Assembly (NCBI GenBank): GCA_947304355.1
Contig: CAMZAX010000002.1
Location: 1 to 64,000 of the forward strand
From: an uncultured Selenomonadales bacterium
GTDB lineage: Bacteria; Bacillota; Negativicutes; Selenomonadales; Selenomonadaceae
Direction: 5' to 3'
DNA: 64,000 bases
Each line of letters begins with the position of its first letter. Within the stretch, counting starts at the first letter, position 1. Positions 56,153-64,000 of this stretch are shown one piece after another. Under the pieces are notes generated by a model that was not told the origin of the DNA, searched no databases, and was given only the letters and a program-made list of their open reading frames with translations. The position numbers were made by a program, and so were the translations under genes.

Positions 56153-56512
56153 GTGCTTCTTAAGGCAGACAAAAACAAAACTCGCCAAAAGAGACATCTG
56201 CGCGTTCGTAACCGCGTGGCGGGCACGGCTGAGCGTCCGCGCTTGAATGTGTTCCGCTCTCTGGCGCACATCTACGCGCAAGTCATCGACGACGAAAAGG
56301 GCATGACGCTCGCGGCGGCAAGCTCGCTCGATAAAGATTTCCAAGGCAAAGGCGGCAACATCGCGGCGGCAAAGGCTGTCGGCGCGGCTATCGCCAAAAA
56401 AGCTCTGGCTAAAGGCATCACCGAAGTCGTCTTCGATCGCGGCGGCTACATTTACCACGGACGCGTTGCGGCTTTGGCCGAGGCGGCTCGCGAAGGCGGT
56501 CTCAAATTCTAA
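56153..56512 (+). CDS. rplR: 50S ribosomal protein L18
   Basis: This 119-residue protein binds 5S rRNA. It has [20 protein letters not shown] and [25 protein letters not shown]. The GTG at 56153 follows AAGGAGG. The gene is separated from rplF by the VOC gene. Confidence 0.97.
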   Translation: MLLKADKNKTRQKRHLRVRNRVAGTAERPRLNVFRSLAHIYAQVIDDEKGMTLAAASSLDKDFQGKGGNIAAAKAVGAAIAKKALAKGITEVVFDRGGYIYHGRVAALAEAAREGGLKF

Positions 56513-56530
56513 GCAAAGGAGGCTGAACTA

Positions 56531-57031
56531 ATGCCCCGAAATGAAACTGAAACTCCCGAATTCGAGGAGAAGGTTGTATTCATAAATCGTGTCGCAAAGG
56601 TCGTCAAGGGCGGTCGCCGTTTCTCGTTCAGCGCGCTGGTCGTCGTCGGCAATCGCAACGGCAAAGTCGGCGTCGGGCTCGGCAAAGCAGCCGAAGTTCC
56701 GGAAGCGATTCGCAAAGGCGTTGACGACGCGAAGAAAAATCTCATCGAGGTTGCGCTCAAAGATCGTTCGATTCCCCACGGCGTGGTCGGCGTCTTCGGC
56801 GCGGGCAGAGTCATGTTGCGCCCCGCCTCCAAAGGTACCGGCGTCATTGCGGGCGGTCCCGCGCGTGCAGTTCTTGAATTGGCGGGCGTCCACGACATTT
56901 TGACTAAATCGCTCGGCTCGTCCAACCCCAACAACATGGTGCGCGCCACGCTCGAAGGCTTGAAAATGCTCAAGCGTGCAGAAGTCGTCGCCGAACTGCG
57001 CGGCAAGACCGTTGCCGAACTGTTCAACTGA
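56531..57031 (+). CDS. rpsE: 30S ribosomal protein S5
   Basis: This 166-residue protein has the N-terminal double-stranded RNA-binding domain ([18 protein letters not shown] and [17 protein letters not shown]) and a C-terminal domain. AAAGGAGG precedes the ATG. Confidence 0.98.
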   Translation: MPRNETETPEFEEKVVFINRVAKVVKGGRRFSFSALVVVGNRNGKVGVGLGKAAEVPEAIRKGVDDAKKNLIEVALKDRSIPHGVVGVFGAGRVMLRPASKGTGVIAGGPARAVLELAGVHDILTKSLGSSNPNNMVRATLEGLKMLKRAEVVAELRGKTVAELFN

Positions 57032-57044
57032 GGAGGGCTGATAC

Positions 57045-57257
57045 ATGGCTAAGCTGAAAATCACATTGGTCAAAAGCGTCATCGGCACTCCCGACACTCA
57101 ACGCAAAACCGTCCGCTCGCTCGGACTGCGCAAGCTGAATTCCTTTTCGATACTGCCCGACTCGCCGACGATTCGCGGACAGATTCACAAGGTAGAACAT
57201 CTCGTGAAGGTCGAAGAAGTCGCCGACGCGGCAGACAAAGTTGCACTCGCAAAATAA
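57045..57257 (+). CDS. rpmD: 50S ribosomal protein L30
   Basis: This 70-residue protein has the L30 signature [20 protein letters not shown] and RSLGLRKLN. It is about ten residues longer than the usual 59-60, extended at the C-terminus. GAGGAGG precedes the ATG. Confidence 0.96.
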   Translation: MAKLKITLVKSVIGTPDTQRKTVRSLGLRKLNSFSILPDSPTIRGQIHKVEHLVKVEEVADAADKVALAK

Positions 57258-57277
57258 TTCGGAAGGGGGTTACGCTT

Positions 57278-57718
57278 ATGAAATTGCATGAACTCAAGCC
57301 CGCCGAAGGCTCGCGTCAAGACAAAGTACGCGTCGGGCGCGGCACGGGCTCCGGTTGCGGCAAAACGTCCGGTCGCGGCCACAAAGGACAAAAGTCCCGC
57401 TCCGGCGGCGGCGTGCGTCCGGGCTTTGAAGGCGGACAGATGCCGATCTATCGTCGCTTGCCCAAACGCGGCTTCAAAAACATTTGGCGCAAGGAATACG
57501 CTGAAGTCAACGTCGAAACGCTCAACATCTTCGACGACGAAACCACGGTCGACGCAGTCGCGCTCGTTGAAGTCGGTATCCTCAAAAACGTCCTCGACGG
57601 CGTGAGAATCCTCGGCAACGGCGAATTGACCAAGAAATTGAACGTCAAAGCACAGGGCTTCACGAAAACCGCGATTCAAAAGATTGAGGCGGCAGGCGGG
57701 ACGCATGAGGTGATTTGA
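57278..57718 (+). CDS. rplO: 50S ribosomal protein L15
   Basis: This 146-residue protein has [20 protein letters not shown] and [20 protein letters not shown], the L15 signatures. GGAAGGGG precedes the ATG. The stop lies 1 base before the secY start. Confidence 0.97.
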   Translation: MKLHELKPAEGSRQDKVRVGRGTGSGCGKTSGRGHKGQKSRSGGGVRPGFEGGQMPIYRRLPKRGFKNIWRKEYAEVNVETLNIFDDETTVDAVALVEVGILKNVLDGVRILGNGELTKKLNVKAQGFTKTAIQKIEAAGGTHEVI

Positions 57719-57719
57719 A

Positions 57720-58976
57720 GTGCTGGCGGCTCTGTCAAACATCTTCAAGATACCTGAGCTAAGGCAGCGAATCATCTTCACGCTGGTAATGTTCGCGGTG
57801 TTCCGCATGGGAACGCATATCCCCGTGCCGGGCGTCGACCCGTCGGCGATTGAACAACTCTTCAACAACGGCAGTCTCTTCGGGCTGTTGGATTTGTTCA
57901 GCGGCGGCGCGTTCAGCAAGTTCAGTATCTTCGCAATGTCGATAACGCCCTACATCAACGCCGCGATTATCATGCAGTTGCTGACGGTCGTCGTGCCCAC
58001 GCTTGAACAGTGGTCAAAGGAAGGCGCGGAAGGTCACAAAAAATCAACTCGCGTCACGCGCAAGCTGACAGTCGTGCTGGCGTTCTTTCAAGCAATCGGC
58101 ATGTCAATCGGACTCAAAGCGGCGGTGCTCAATCCAAACCCCGTGAACATCCTGATAATCGCGATAACGCTGACGGCGGGCACGACGCTCTTGATGTGGA
58201 TTGGCGAACAGATAACCGCGCAGGGTGTCGGCAACGGCATTTCGCTGATAATCTTCGCGGGCATTGTCGCCGCCTTGCCGAAAAACTTGGCGACGATTTA
58301 TCAATACGTGCAGGCAGGCACGATAAATTATTTCAGCGTCGTGTTGTTCGCGCTGATTGCAATCGCAATGATCGTGTTCGTCATTTACGTCGAGGCGGCT
58401 CTGCGGCGCATACCGATAACCTACGCCAAACGCGTCGTCGGCTCGCGAGCTTACGGCGGACACCAAAGCCACTTGCCGCTTAAAGTCAATCCTGCGGGCG
58501 TCATACCGATAATCTTCGCTTCGTCCGTGCTGATGTTCCCGATAACCGTCGTTCAGTTCATTGACAACCCGACGATACAAAAAGTCGCCGCGCACCTGCA
58601 ATGGGGCACGCCGCTGCAAACGTCAATCTACGTCGTGCTGATAATTTTCTTCACGTATTTCTACACGGCGGTCACGGTTAAAATCCCCGACATGGCGGAC
58701 AATCTCAAAAAGTACGGCGCGTTCATACCGGGCATCAGACCGGGGCAACCCACGGCCGATTACGTCGACTACGTGTTGACGAGATTAGTAACGGCGGGCT
58801 CGTTGTACTTGGCGTTTATCGCGGTGTTGCCGAATTTAATCGGCGGGGCGACACACATTCAAGGTGTATACTTCGGAGGCACGGCGTTGTTGATTGTCGT
58901 GAGCGTCGCGCTCCACACGATGAAACAAATCGAGGCTATGGTCGTTATGCGACACTACGAAGGCTTCATGAAATAG
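57720..58976 (+). CDS. secY: Protein translocase subunit SecY
   Basis: This 418-residue membrane protein forms the Sec channel with SecE and SecG. It has ten membrane helices, the plug-region segment SGGAFSKFSIFAMSITPYIN and the cytoplasmic loop with RRIPITYAKRVVG. It starts with GTG at 57720. Its stop codon TAG is also the first base triplet of the heptad element that follows. Confidence 0.97.
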   Translation: MLAALSNIFKIPELRQRIIFTLVMFAVFRMGTHIPVPGVDPSAIEQLFNNGSLFGLLDLFSGGAFSKFSIFAMSITPYINAAIIMQLLTVVVPTLEQWSKEGAEGHKKSTRVTRKLTVVLAFFQAIGMSIGLKAAVLNPNPVNILIIAITLTAGTTLLMWIGEQITAQGVGNGISLIIFAGIVAALPKNLATIYQYVQAGTINYFSVVLFALIAIAMIVFVIYVEAALRRIPITYAKRVVGSRAYGGHQSHLPLKVNPAGVIPIIFASSVLMFPITVVQFIDNPTIQKVAAHLQWGTPLQTSIYVVLIIFFTYFYTAVTVKIPDMADNLKKYGAFIPGIRPGQPTADYVDYVLTRLVTAGSLYLAFIAVLPNLIGGATHIQGVYFGGTALLIVVSVALHTMKQIEAMVVMRHYEGFMK

Positions 58977-58999
58977 TTAGGAGGTAGGAGTTAGGAGTG
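58974..58999. repeat. Left heptad array of the element enclosing the four-helix-bundle gene
   Basis: AGTTAGGAGGTAGGAGTTAGGAG starts at the secY stop. It is the same left half as at 24351 and 47512. AGGAG (58986-58990) lies 6 bases before a GTG (58997), so the array supplies the translation start signals of the gene inside. Confidence 0.9.
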
Positions 59000-59350
59000 A
59001 AAGGAACCGGACCGATATACGATAAAAGCAAAGCATTTGCGATTAGAATAGTGAATTTGTATAAATATCTTAAAACTAATCGGTCGGAATATGTGATGTC
59101 GAAGCAAGTATTAAGGTGCGGAACGAGCATAGGAGCTAACGTGCGGGAATCGGTATATGCGCAATCGCAGGCGGATTTTCTGTCAAAAATGTACATAGCC
59201 TTAAAGGAAGCAGGCGAGACGGCGTATTGGCTTGAACTGCTTGCGGAGACGGAATATTTGACGCCGACACAGGCTAAGAGAATACGCGCTGATTGTGACG
59301 AGCTGATAAGAATCTTGTCCTCGATAACCAAAACTACAAAAAACTCCTAA
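58997..59350 (+). CDS. Four-helix-bundle protein (S23/IVS type) inside heptad arrays
   Basis: This 117-residue protein resembles the S23 or TIGR02436-like family: YDKSKAFAIRIVNLYKYLK, then SKQVLRCGTSIGANVRESVYAQSQADF, KMYIALKEAGETAYWLELL and a last helix ending LIRILSSITK. Relatives are encoded in 23S rRNA intervening sequences and are related to the Avd accessory protein of diversity-generating retroelements; no enzyme activity is known. The GTG start and its AGGAG lie in the left heptad array, and the stop TAA and the final Asn-Ser come from the right array. The gene interrupts the normal secY-adk order. Confidence 0.85.
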   Translation: MKGTGPIYDKSKAFAIRIVNLYKYLKTNRSEYVMSKQVLRCGTSIGANVRESVYAQSQADFLSKMYIALKEAGETAYWLELLAETEYLTPTQAKRIRADCDELIRILSSITKTTKNS

Positions 59351-59369
59351 CTCCTACATCCTAACTCAT
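59341..59369. repeat. Right heptad array of the element enclosing the four-helix-bundle gene
   Basis: ACTCCTA, ACTCCTA, CATCCTA and ACTCATA units read in tandem and are inverted relative to the left array at 58974. The unit order, including the CATCCTA variant, matches the element at 14457-14534 over 25 bases. Confidence 0.9.
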
Positions 59370-59392
59370 ACAGGCTCCTGATTGGAGGAAAT

Positions 59393-60046
59393 ATGCAACT
59401 TATATTAATGGGTGCGCCCGGAGCCGGCAAAGGTACGCAGGCGGCCTTCCTTGTAAAAAAATTCGGCATCCCGCAAATCGCGACGGGCGACATGTTTCGC
59501 GTTGCGGTAAAGTCCGGCACACAGCTCGGCAAGCAGGCAAAAGCTTGCATGGACGCGGGCAAGTTGGTTCCCGACGAAGTGACGATCGGTATCGTTCGCG
59601 AACGACTCGGCAAGGACGACTGCAAAGACGGCTTTATCCTTGACGGCTTCCCGCGCACGGTCGAGCAGGCTGACGCGCTCAACAAAATTCTCGCCGATTT
59701 GGGCAAGACTCTGACGGCTGTTTTGAATATCAACGTTCCCGCCGAAGATTTAATCGGTCGTTCGGTCGGGCGGCGCGTGTGCCGGAATTGCGGCGCAACT
59801 TACCACGTCGAGTTCAATGCGCCCAAGGTCGAAGGCGTCTGCGATGAGTGCGGCGGCGAACTGTATCAGCGCGCCGACGACACCGTCGAGACCATGACAA
59901 ATCGCCTGAACGTCTACGTCGAATCCACCCGCCCGCTCATTGAGTACTACAAAAAAGCGGGCGTCTACTACGAAGTCGACGGCAGACAGCATATCGAAAA
60001 AGTCACCGAAGATTTAATCAACGTCTTGACCTCGGTGAAAGGCTGA
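59393..60046 (+). CDS. adk: Adenylate kinase, zinc-lid type
   Basis: This 217-residue enzyme interconverts ATP, AMP and ADP. P-loop [10 protein letters not shown] is near residue 7. The LID domain has CRNC and CDEC (near residues 130-153), a four-Cys zinc site common in Gram-positive enzymes. GGAGG precedes the ATG. The gene for methionine aminopeptidase, often next, is missing; infA follows. Confidence 0.97.
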   Translation: MQLILMGAPGAGKGTQAAFLVKKFGIPQIATGDMFRVAVKSGTQLGKQAKACMDAGKLVPDEVTIGIVRERLGKDDCKDGFILDGFPRTVEQADALNKILADLGKTLTAVLNINVPAEDLIGRSVGRRVCRNCGATYHVEFNAPKVEGVCDECGGELYQRADDTVETMTNRLNVYVESTRPLIEYYKKAGVYYEVDGRQHIEKVTEDLINVLTSVKG

Positions 60047-60059
60047 GGGGGTTCGCGCT

Positions 60060-60278
60060 ATGTCAAAGCAAGACGTAATCGAAGTCGAGGGCAAAGTCTT
60101 GGAGGCCTTGCCGAACGCGATGTTTCAAGTCGAATTGGCGAACGGCCACAAAGTCTTGGCGCACGTCTCCGGCAAGATCCGCATGAACTTTATCCGCATA
60201 CTTCCCGGCGACAAGGTGACAATCGAGCTTACGCCCTACGACCTCACCCGCGGGCGCATTACCTACCGTTTCAAATGA
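60060..60278 (+). CDS. infA: Translation initiation factor IF-1
   Basis: This 72-residue OB-fold protein has [20 protein letters not shown] and the RGRITYRFK end. It occupies the ribosomal A site during initiation. GAGGGGG lies upstream of the ATG. Confidence 0.97.
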   Translation: MSKQDVIEVEGKVLEALPNAMFQVELANGHKVLAHVSGKIRMNFIRILPGDKVTIELTPYDLTRGRITYRFK

Positions 60279-60309
60279 TTGGGGACTAAATTTGGGGGCG
60301 GGGGACGGA

Positions 60310-60338
60310 ACTTGTCCCTTGCCCCTTTCCCTTGTCTT
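60310..60338. repeat. Short heptad tract (CCCTTGT type) between infA and rpmJ
   Basis: CTTGTCC, CTTGCCC, CTTTCCC and TTGTC units are in tandem. A G-rich stretch with GGGGAC lies just before it and may be its left partner. Confidence 0.6.
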
Positions 60339-60349
60339 CAAAAAATTAC

Positions 60350-60378
60350 TGGACATTAATCGACAAACGTGATACATT
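60350..60378 (+). promoter_or_regulatory. Possible internal promoter before rpmJ
   Basis: TGGACA (60350-60355), a 17-base spacer and TACATT (60373-60378) lie 28 bases before the rpmJ start. It may drive rpmJ-rpsM-rpsK-rpsD-rpoA-rplQ. Confidence 0.45.
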
Positions 60379-60405
60379 ATCGAATCGTTTAAGGAGGCGG
60401 CTCAA

Positions 60406-60519
60406 ATGAAAGTCAGACCGTCGGTCAAAAAAATGTGCGACAAATGCAAAATCATCAAGCGCAAAGGGCGCGTTATGGTTATCTGCGAAAATCCCAAGCA
60501 CAAACAGCGTCAGGGATAA
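60406..60519 (+). CDS. rpmJ: 50S ribosomal protein L36
   Basis: This 37-residue protein reads [20 protein letters not shown] and continues with [15 protein letters not shown]. The Cys-Cys-Cys-His pattern (C11, C14, C27, H32) is the zinc-binding form. AAGGAGG precedes the ATG. It lies between infA and rpsM as expected. Confidence 0.96.
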   Translation: MKVRPSVKKMCDKCKIIKRKGRVMVICENPKHKQRQG

Positions 60520-60541
60520 TTTTTTAAGGAGGTGAAATTTT

Positions 60542-60913
60542 ATGGCACGTATAGCCGGTGTAGATTTGCCCCGTGACAAGAGAATCGAATACGCGTTGAC
60601 CTACATTTACGGAATCGGGTTGCCCACGTCCCAGAAAATTTTGGCGATGACGGGCGTCAACCCCGACACCCGCACGAAAGATCTCACGGACGACGAGGTT
60701 GTCAAACTTCGTGATGCCATTGACCACAACTTCGTGGTGGAAGGCGACCTTCGCCGCGACGTTCAAATGGACATCAAGCGACTCATTGATATTGGCTGTT
60801 ATCGCGGACGCCGTCACCGTCTTGGCTTGCCTGTACGCGGACAGAACACCAAAAACAACGCCAGAACCCGCAAGGGTCCCAAGAAACTCGTCCAAGGCAA
60901 GAAGAAAGAATAA
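60542..60913 (+). CDS. rpsM: 30S ribosomal protein S13
   Basis: This 123-residue protein has [20 protein letters not shown], the helix-two-turn-helix region and [15 protein letters not shown] tail in the 30S head. AAGGAGG precedes the ATG. Confidence 0.98.
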   Translation: MARIAGVDLPRDKRIEYALTYIYGIGLPTSQKILAMTGVNPDTRTKDLTDDEVVKLRDAIDHNFVVEGDLRRDVQMDIKRLIDIGCYRGRRHRLGLPVRGQNTKNNARTRKGPKKLVQGKKKE

Positions 60914-60936
60914 TCCCTTAAAGGAGGTTACGACAG

Positions 60937-61329
60937 GTGGCAACAAAAAGAACCGTCCGCGCCAAAAAGAAAGTTCGCAAGAATATCGAATACGGCGTGG
61001 CGCATATCAGCTCCACGTTTAATAATACGATTGTCACGCTCACCGACAAAAGCGGCAACGCAATTTCTTGGGCTTCGGCAGGCGGGCTCGGCTTCAGAGG
61101 CTCGCGCAAGTCGACGCCCTTCGCCGCGCAGATGGCGGCTGAAGTCGCGGCAAAGGCTGCCATGGAACACGGCTTGAAACAAATCGAAGTTTACGTCAAA
61201 GGACCCGGCGCGGGTCGTGAGGCGGCCATTCGTTCGTTGCAAGCAACCGGGCTTGAAGTCAACATGATTAAAGACGTGACGCCCATCCCCCACAACGGCT
61301 GCCGTCCGCCCAAACGCCGCAGAGTGTAA
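60937..61329 (+). CDS. rpsK: 30S ribosomal protein S11
   Basis: This 130-residue protein has [18 protein letters not shown] and the C-terminal [15 protein letters not shown] motif. The GTG at 60937 follows AAAGGAGG. Confidence 0.98.
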   Translation: MATKRTVRAKKKVRKNIEYGVAHISSTFNNTIVTLTDKSGNAISWASAGGLGFRGSRKSTPFAAQMAAEVAAKAAMEHGLKQIEVYVKGPGAGREAAIRSLQATGLEVNMIKDVTPIPHNGCRPPKRRRV

Positions 61330-61335
61330 AAGCAA

Positions 61336-61406
61336 AGGGGTCAGGTATCAGGTTTCAGGGGTCAGTAAAAAAACCCTTGTCCCTTGTCCCTTGTCCCTTG
61401 TCCCTA
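61336..61406. repeat. Heptad element with unlike halves after rpsK
   Basis: The left half has TCAGGTA, TCAGGTT, TCAGGGG and TCAG units; after an A-run the right half has about four CCCTTGT units. The halves are different types. The left type is not seen elsewhere in the window. Confidence 0.85.
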
Positions 61407-61422
61407 ATTTGGAGGTGCAAAT

Positions 61423-62031
61423 ATGGCAATCGACAGAACTCCCGCTTTGAAACGCTGCCGCGCACTCGGAATTGAACAGGCGGTTATCGGTCGTTCCCGC
61501 AAGGTCAGCGAAAAGAAACATCAGCAACAACAACGCATGGGGCGCAAAGTCAGCGAATACGGGCTCCAGCTCAAAGAGAAACAAAAAGCGAAATTCATTT
61601 ACGGCGTCCTTGAACGTCAATTCCGCAACTACTACGAGAAGGCTAAAAAAATGCCGGGCGTCACGGGCGAAAACCTTTTGATACTGCTTGAACGGCGCAT
61701 TGACAACGTCGTCTTCCGCATGGGCTTTGCCAACACCCGCCGCCAAGCACGCCAATTCGTGCGCCACGGTCACATCACCGTCAACGGCAAACGCGTCGAC
61801 ATCCCGTCGGCTCTCGTCAAAGTCGGCGACGTCGTTGAAGTCTGCGAAAAAAGTCGCGGCAAAGAAATTTTCAAAATGATTCAGGAAGTCAACAACGCCC
61901 TGAGCGCGCCGCCGTGGATTGATTCAAATCAGGCGAACCTCAAAGGCTCCGTCACGCGCTTCCCCACCCGCGAAGACATCAGCGACATTCCCGTCAATGA
62001 GCAGTCAATCATCGAGTTGTACTCCAGATAA
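61423..62031 (+). CDS. rpsD: 30S ribosomal protein S4
   Basis: This 202-residue protein has the S4 RNA-binding domain (LERRIDNVVFRMGFANTRRQ, QFVRHGHITVNGKRVDIPS). It nucleates 30S assembly. GGAGGT precedes the ATG. Confidence 0.98.
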   Translation: MAIDRTPALKRCRALGIEQAVIGRSRKVSEKKHQQQQRMGRKVSEYGLQLKEKQKAKFIYGVLERQFRNYYEKAKKMPGVTGENLLILLERRIDNVVFRMGFANTRRQARQFVRHGHITVNGKRVDIPSALVKVGDVVEVCEKSRGKEIFKMIQEVNNALSAPPWIDSNQANLKGSVTRFPTREDISDIPVNEQSIIELYSR

Positions 62032-62073
62032 TTAGAGATCCCGACAGAACTTTTCTGAAAGGAGCGTATCTCT

Positions 62074-63183
62074 TTGACTGACAACGAAAAGAACGACAAC
62101 CAAAAGCCGCCGAAGATTGAGATGGTCGAGATAGGCGACGACGGAAATTACGGCAAGTTTATCTGCGAACCGCTCGGTCGCGGCTACGGTATTACAATCG
62201 GCAACAGCTTGCGCCGTATGCTCCTGTCGAGTTTGGAAGGCGCGGCTGTCACGTCGATTAGGATTGACGGCGTTCTTCACGAGTTTTCGACGATTCCCGG
62301 AGTTCGCGAAGACGTTACCAATATCGTCCTAAACGTCAAGCAGGTTTGCCTTAAAATCGACGAGGAAAAGGATCAGCCGCAATTCTTCGCGCAGGTGGTG
62401 ACTACGCCGCCGCGCACTTACACGCTCCGCATTGACGTCGACGTGGAGGAAGAAATTAAAACCGGCTTCCACACCAAAGGCGAACGCCGCGAAGTCACTG
62501 CCGCCGATATTGAATGCGATCCCACTATCGAAATCCTCAACCCCGACCTGCATATCGCCTGGCTAAACGACACCGGTAAGCTTCGAATGGAAATGACGGC
62601 TCGCACGGGGCGCGGCTACGAACAGGCGGAGAAAAACAAAAACCCCGACGACATTATCGGCACAATCCCGATCGATTCGATTTACTCGCCGGTGCTTCGC
62701 GTCAATTACAATGTCGAAGACACCCGCGTCGGCAACGAAATGGACTTCGACAAATTGACGCTGGAAGTTTGGACGGACGGCACCCTCGGTCCCGAAGAGG
62801 CTGTGTCCAAAGCGGCGGCTATCCTTATCGCGCACATGAAACTTTTCCAGAACATGGACGGTATCGTCGCAATCGAGGAAGACATAAAAGACGACGAAGA
62901 GACCGACGAAAATGAGCCCGAAGACGACGGCATCATGACGATGGACAAAAATCTCGCCAAGCCGATTGAAGAACTCGAATTGTCTGTTCGTTCGACGAAT
63001 TGTCTTAAACGTGCGGGCATTCACACTGTCGGCGATCTCGTCGAAAAGACAGAAGAGGAAATGATGAAAGTCCGCAACCTCGGGCGCAAGTCGTTCGAAG
63101 AAATCAAGCAAGTAATGGCTACACTCGGCGTTTCGTTCAGACAGTCGCCGAATCCGCCCGGCGCGGTTTTGATGGACGATTGA
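62074..63183 (+). CDS. rpoA: RNA polymerase alpha subunit, long acidic linker
   Basis: This 369-residue protein has an N-terminal assembly domain ([40 protein letters not shown]) and a C-terminal domain that binds UP elements and activators ([21 protein letters not shown]). A highly acidic linker (about residues 268-292, rich in Asp and Glu) makes it longer than the usual 310-330. The TTG at 62074 follows AAAGGAG. Confidence 0.97.
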   Translation: MTDNEKNDNQKPPKIEMVEIGDDGNYGKFICEPLGRGYGITIGNSLRRMLLSSLEGAAVTSIRIDGVLHEFSTIPGVREDVTNIVLNVKQVCLKIDEEKDQPQFFAQVVTTPPRTYTLRIDVDVEEEIKTGFHTKGERREVTAADIECDPTIEILNPDLHIAWLNDTGKLRMEMTARTGRGYEQAEKNKNPDDIIGTIPIDSIYSPVLRVNYNVEDTRVGNEMDFDKLTLEVWTDGTLGPEEAVSKAAAILIAHMKLFQNMDGIVAIEEDIKDDEETDENEPEDDGIMTMDKNLAKPIEELELSVRSTNCLKRAGIHTVGDLVEKTEEEMMKVRNLGRKSFEEIKQVMATLGVSFRQSPNPPGAVLMDD

Positions 63184-63207
63184 TTCCGGCAGAAAGGAGG
63201 ATATTTA

Positions 63208-63546
63208 ATGAGCTACAGAAAACTCGGCAGGAACAGCGGCGCACGCAAGGCTATGTTCAGGAGCCTGCTCAGCGCGTTTTTCCAATACGAGCGCATTGAG
63301 ACGACGGAGGCGCGTGCCAAGGAGCTTCGCAAATTCGCCGAAAAAGTCGTGACGCTTGCCAAACGCGGCGACCTCAGCGCACGCCGTCAAGCCATAAATC
63401 TCGTCGCGAACGTCGACGTTGTTCATAAAGTTTTTGAGGAAATCCCCGGCAAATACAGCGACCGCGCAGGCGGTTACACCAGAATCTTGAAACTCGCGCC
63501 GCGTCGCGGAGATGCTGCGCCCATGGTTTTGATTGAACTGGTTTGA
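63208..63546 (+). CDS. rplQ: 50S ribosomal protein L17
   Basis: This 112-residue protein has [20 protein letters not shown] and the [20 protein letters not shown] end. It closes the alpha operon. AAAGGAGG precedes the ATG. A heptad element follows its stop. Confidence 0.98.
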   Translation: MSYRKLGRNSGARKAMFRSLLSAFFQYERIETTEARAKELRKFAEKVVTLAKRGDLSARRQAINLVANVDVVHKVFEEIPGKYSDRAGGYTRILKLAPRRGDAAPMVLIELV

Positions 63547-63549
63547 AGC

Positions 63550-63627
63550 AGTTGGGAGTTAGGATGTAGGAGTTAGGAGTTGGATAAATAATTTTAACTC
63601 CTAATTCCTAACTCCTAACTCCTAACT
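63550..63627. repeat. Paired inverted heptad arrays after rplQ
   Basis: The left half carries GGGAGTT, AGGATGT, AGGAGTT and AGGAGTT; after GGATAAATAATTTT the right half has AACTCCT, AATTCCT, AACTCCT, AACTCCT and AACT. The halves pair as a hairpin, and a run of six T follows, so it may also terminate transcription. Confidence 0.85.
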
Positions 63628-63646
63628 TTTTTCGGGGGTGGCGCAG

Positions 63647-64000
63647 TTGAAGCCGGCAAGCCTGATAATCGGGCGGTTGACGAATTTATTTCAGCGGCAC
63701 GGCGAAGTTGAGCCGAACGCATTGATACGGGCACTTGAACGCGAAGTCGTCAAGCAGAAGACCAAAGATAACCGCGTCCCGAACTCTTACACCATTTACC
63801 TGCGCGAAGAAGATTGTTATCGCTTGAGCGCGGCGCGACTTATCAAATCTCTTTACGAGGCGGTCGAACGCAAAGTCATTCGCGAAAATTCTTTTATGGA
63901 CGGCATTCTGTCCGTCAAAATCAAAAAGATGACGCAAGCCGACGGCGATATTGTAATCGTCTCCGGCTACGTCGAAGACGCCGAGCCCGAAGAAGACACC
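63647..64000 (+). CDS. FhaA-like protein with DUF3662 domain (3' part outside window)
   Basis: This partial frame of at least 118 codons has the N-terminal domain seen in FhaA-type proteins (ALIRALEREVVKQKTKDN, VPNSYTIYLREEDCYRL). In full-length relatives this domain is followed by a linker and an FHA phosphopeptide-binding domain. I favour the TTG at 63647 because GGGGGTGG precedes it; a GTG at 63638 is also possible. The gene follows the last heptad element of the ribosomal cluster. Confidence 0.7.
   Translation, partial: MKPASLIIGRLTNLFQRHGEVEPNALIRALEREVVKQKTKDNRVPNSYTIYLREEDCYRLSAARLIKSLYEAVERKVIRENSFMDGILSVKIKKMTQADGDIVIVSGYVEDAEPEEDT

Overview
The window looks like a chromosomal segment of an anaerobic, outer-membrane-bearing Firmicute, most likely from the Negativicutes (Selenomonadales-like). 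That placement is inferred from gene content. Firmicute-type genes (RNA polymerase delta subunit next to pyrG, PASTA-domain SpoVD-type transpeptidase, TelA/XpaC pair, spore-type Lon) sit beside Gram-negative-type genes (RND efflux pump, NrfHA nitrite reductase with c-type cytochrome maturation proteins). No 16S rRNA gene is present to confirm it.

Positions 1-10.4 kb are mostly minus strand: a GIY-YIG endonuclease, ilvN, a fused TRAP permease, a secreted FlgT-like protein, a PASTA transpeptidase, TelA and an XpaC-TM2 fusion, a secreted protein, plsY and tRNA-Leu(UAG). Positions 10.5-16.2 kb are plus strand: argS, two tandem L,D-transpeptidase-like genes (one lacking its catalytic residues, the other with a broken signal-peptide start), rpoE and pyrG. 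Positions 16.3-20.6 kb hold an apparent ccmE-ccmF-nrfH-nrfA operon for respiratory nitrite ammonification. Positions 20.7-23.2 kb hold vsr and a single-ORF fusion of a C5 cytosine methyltransferase with a HpaII-like endonuclease that ends in a 13-G tract. Positions 23.2-30.1 kb hold a cold shock gene, exonuclease III, Lon, L9, a thiol/aldehyde-stress-like cluster and ftsZ. Positions 30.1-38.2 kb are minus strand: RND pump, radical SAM protein with a 10-G tract, amino-acid ABC ATPase, FlgF-like protein and upp. Positions 38.3-43.0 kb are plus strand: pyrF, a GIY-YIG endonuclease fused in frame to pyrE, recN and a P-loop/Asp23 protein.

From 43.1 kb to the end runs a nearly uninterrupted str-S10-spc-alpha ribosomal cluster (rpsL to rplQ), followed by the start of an FhaA-like gene. 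The cluster has two intrusions: a VOC/glyoxalase-fold gene between rplF and rplR, and a four-helix-bundle (S23-like) gene between secY and adk. Several zinc-ribbon ribosomal proteins (S14, L24, L36) and a four-cysteine adenylate kinase are present.

The most unusual feature is a dispersed family of intergenic elements built from 7-bp tandem units of several sequence types (TAGGAGT/AACTCCT, GGGACAA/CCCTTGT, TAATGCG/GCATTAC, TCAGGTT). They usually lie as a left array, a short core and an inverted right array. At least eleven loci carry them, often directly after stop codons, and some supply the last codons of flanking genes. In the secY-adk copy the four-helix-bundle gene lies where the short core would be, and the repeat supplies its ribosome-binding site and its stop codon. 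This could be a coding member of a mobile repeat family together with non-coding relatives. Two long poly-G tracts, in the restriction-modification fusion and in the radical SAM gene, suggest phase variation.
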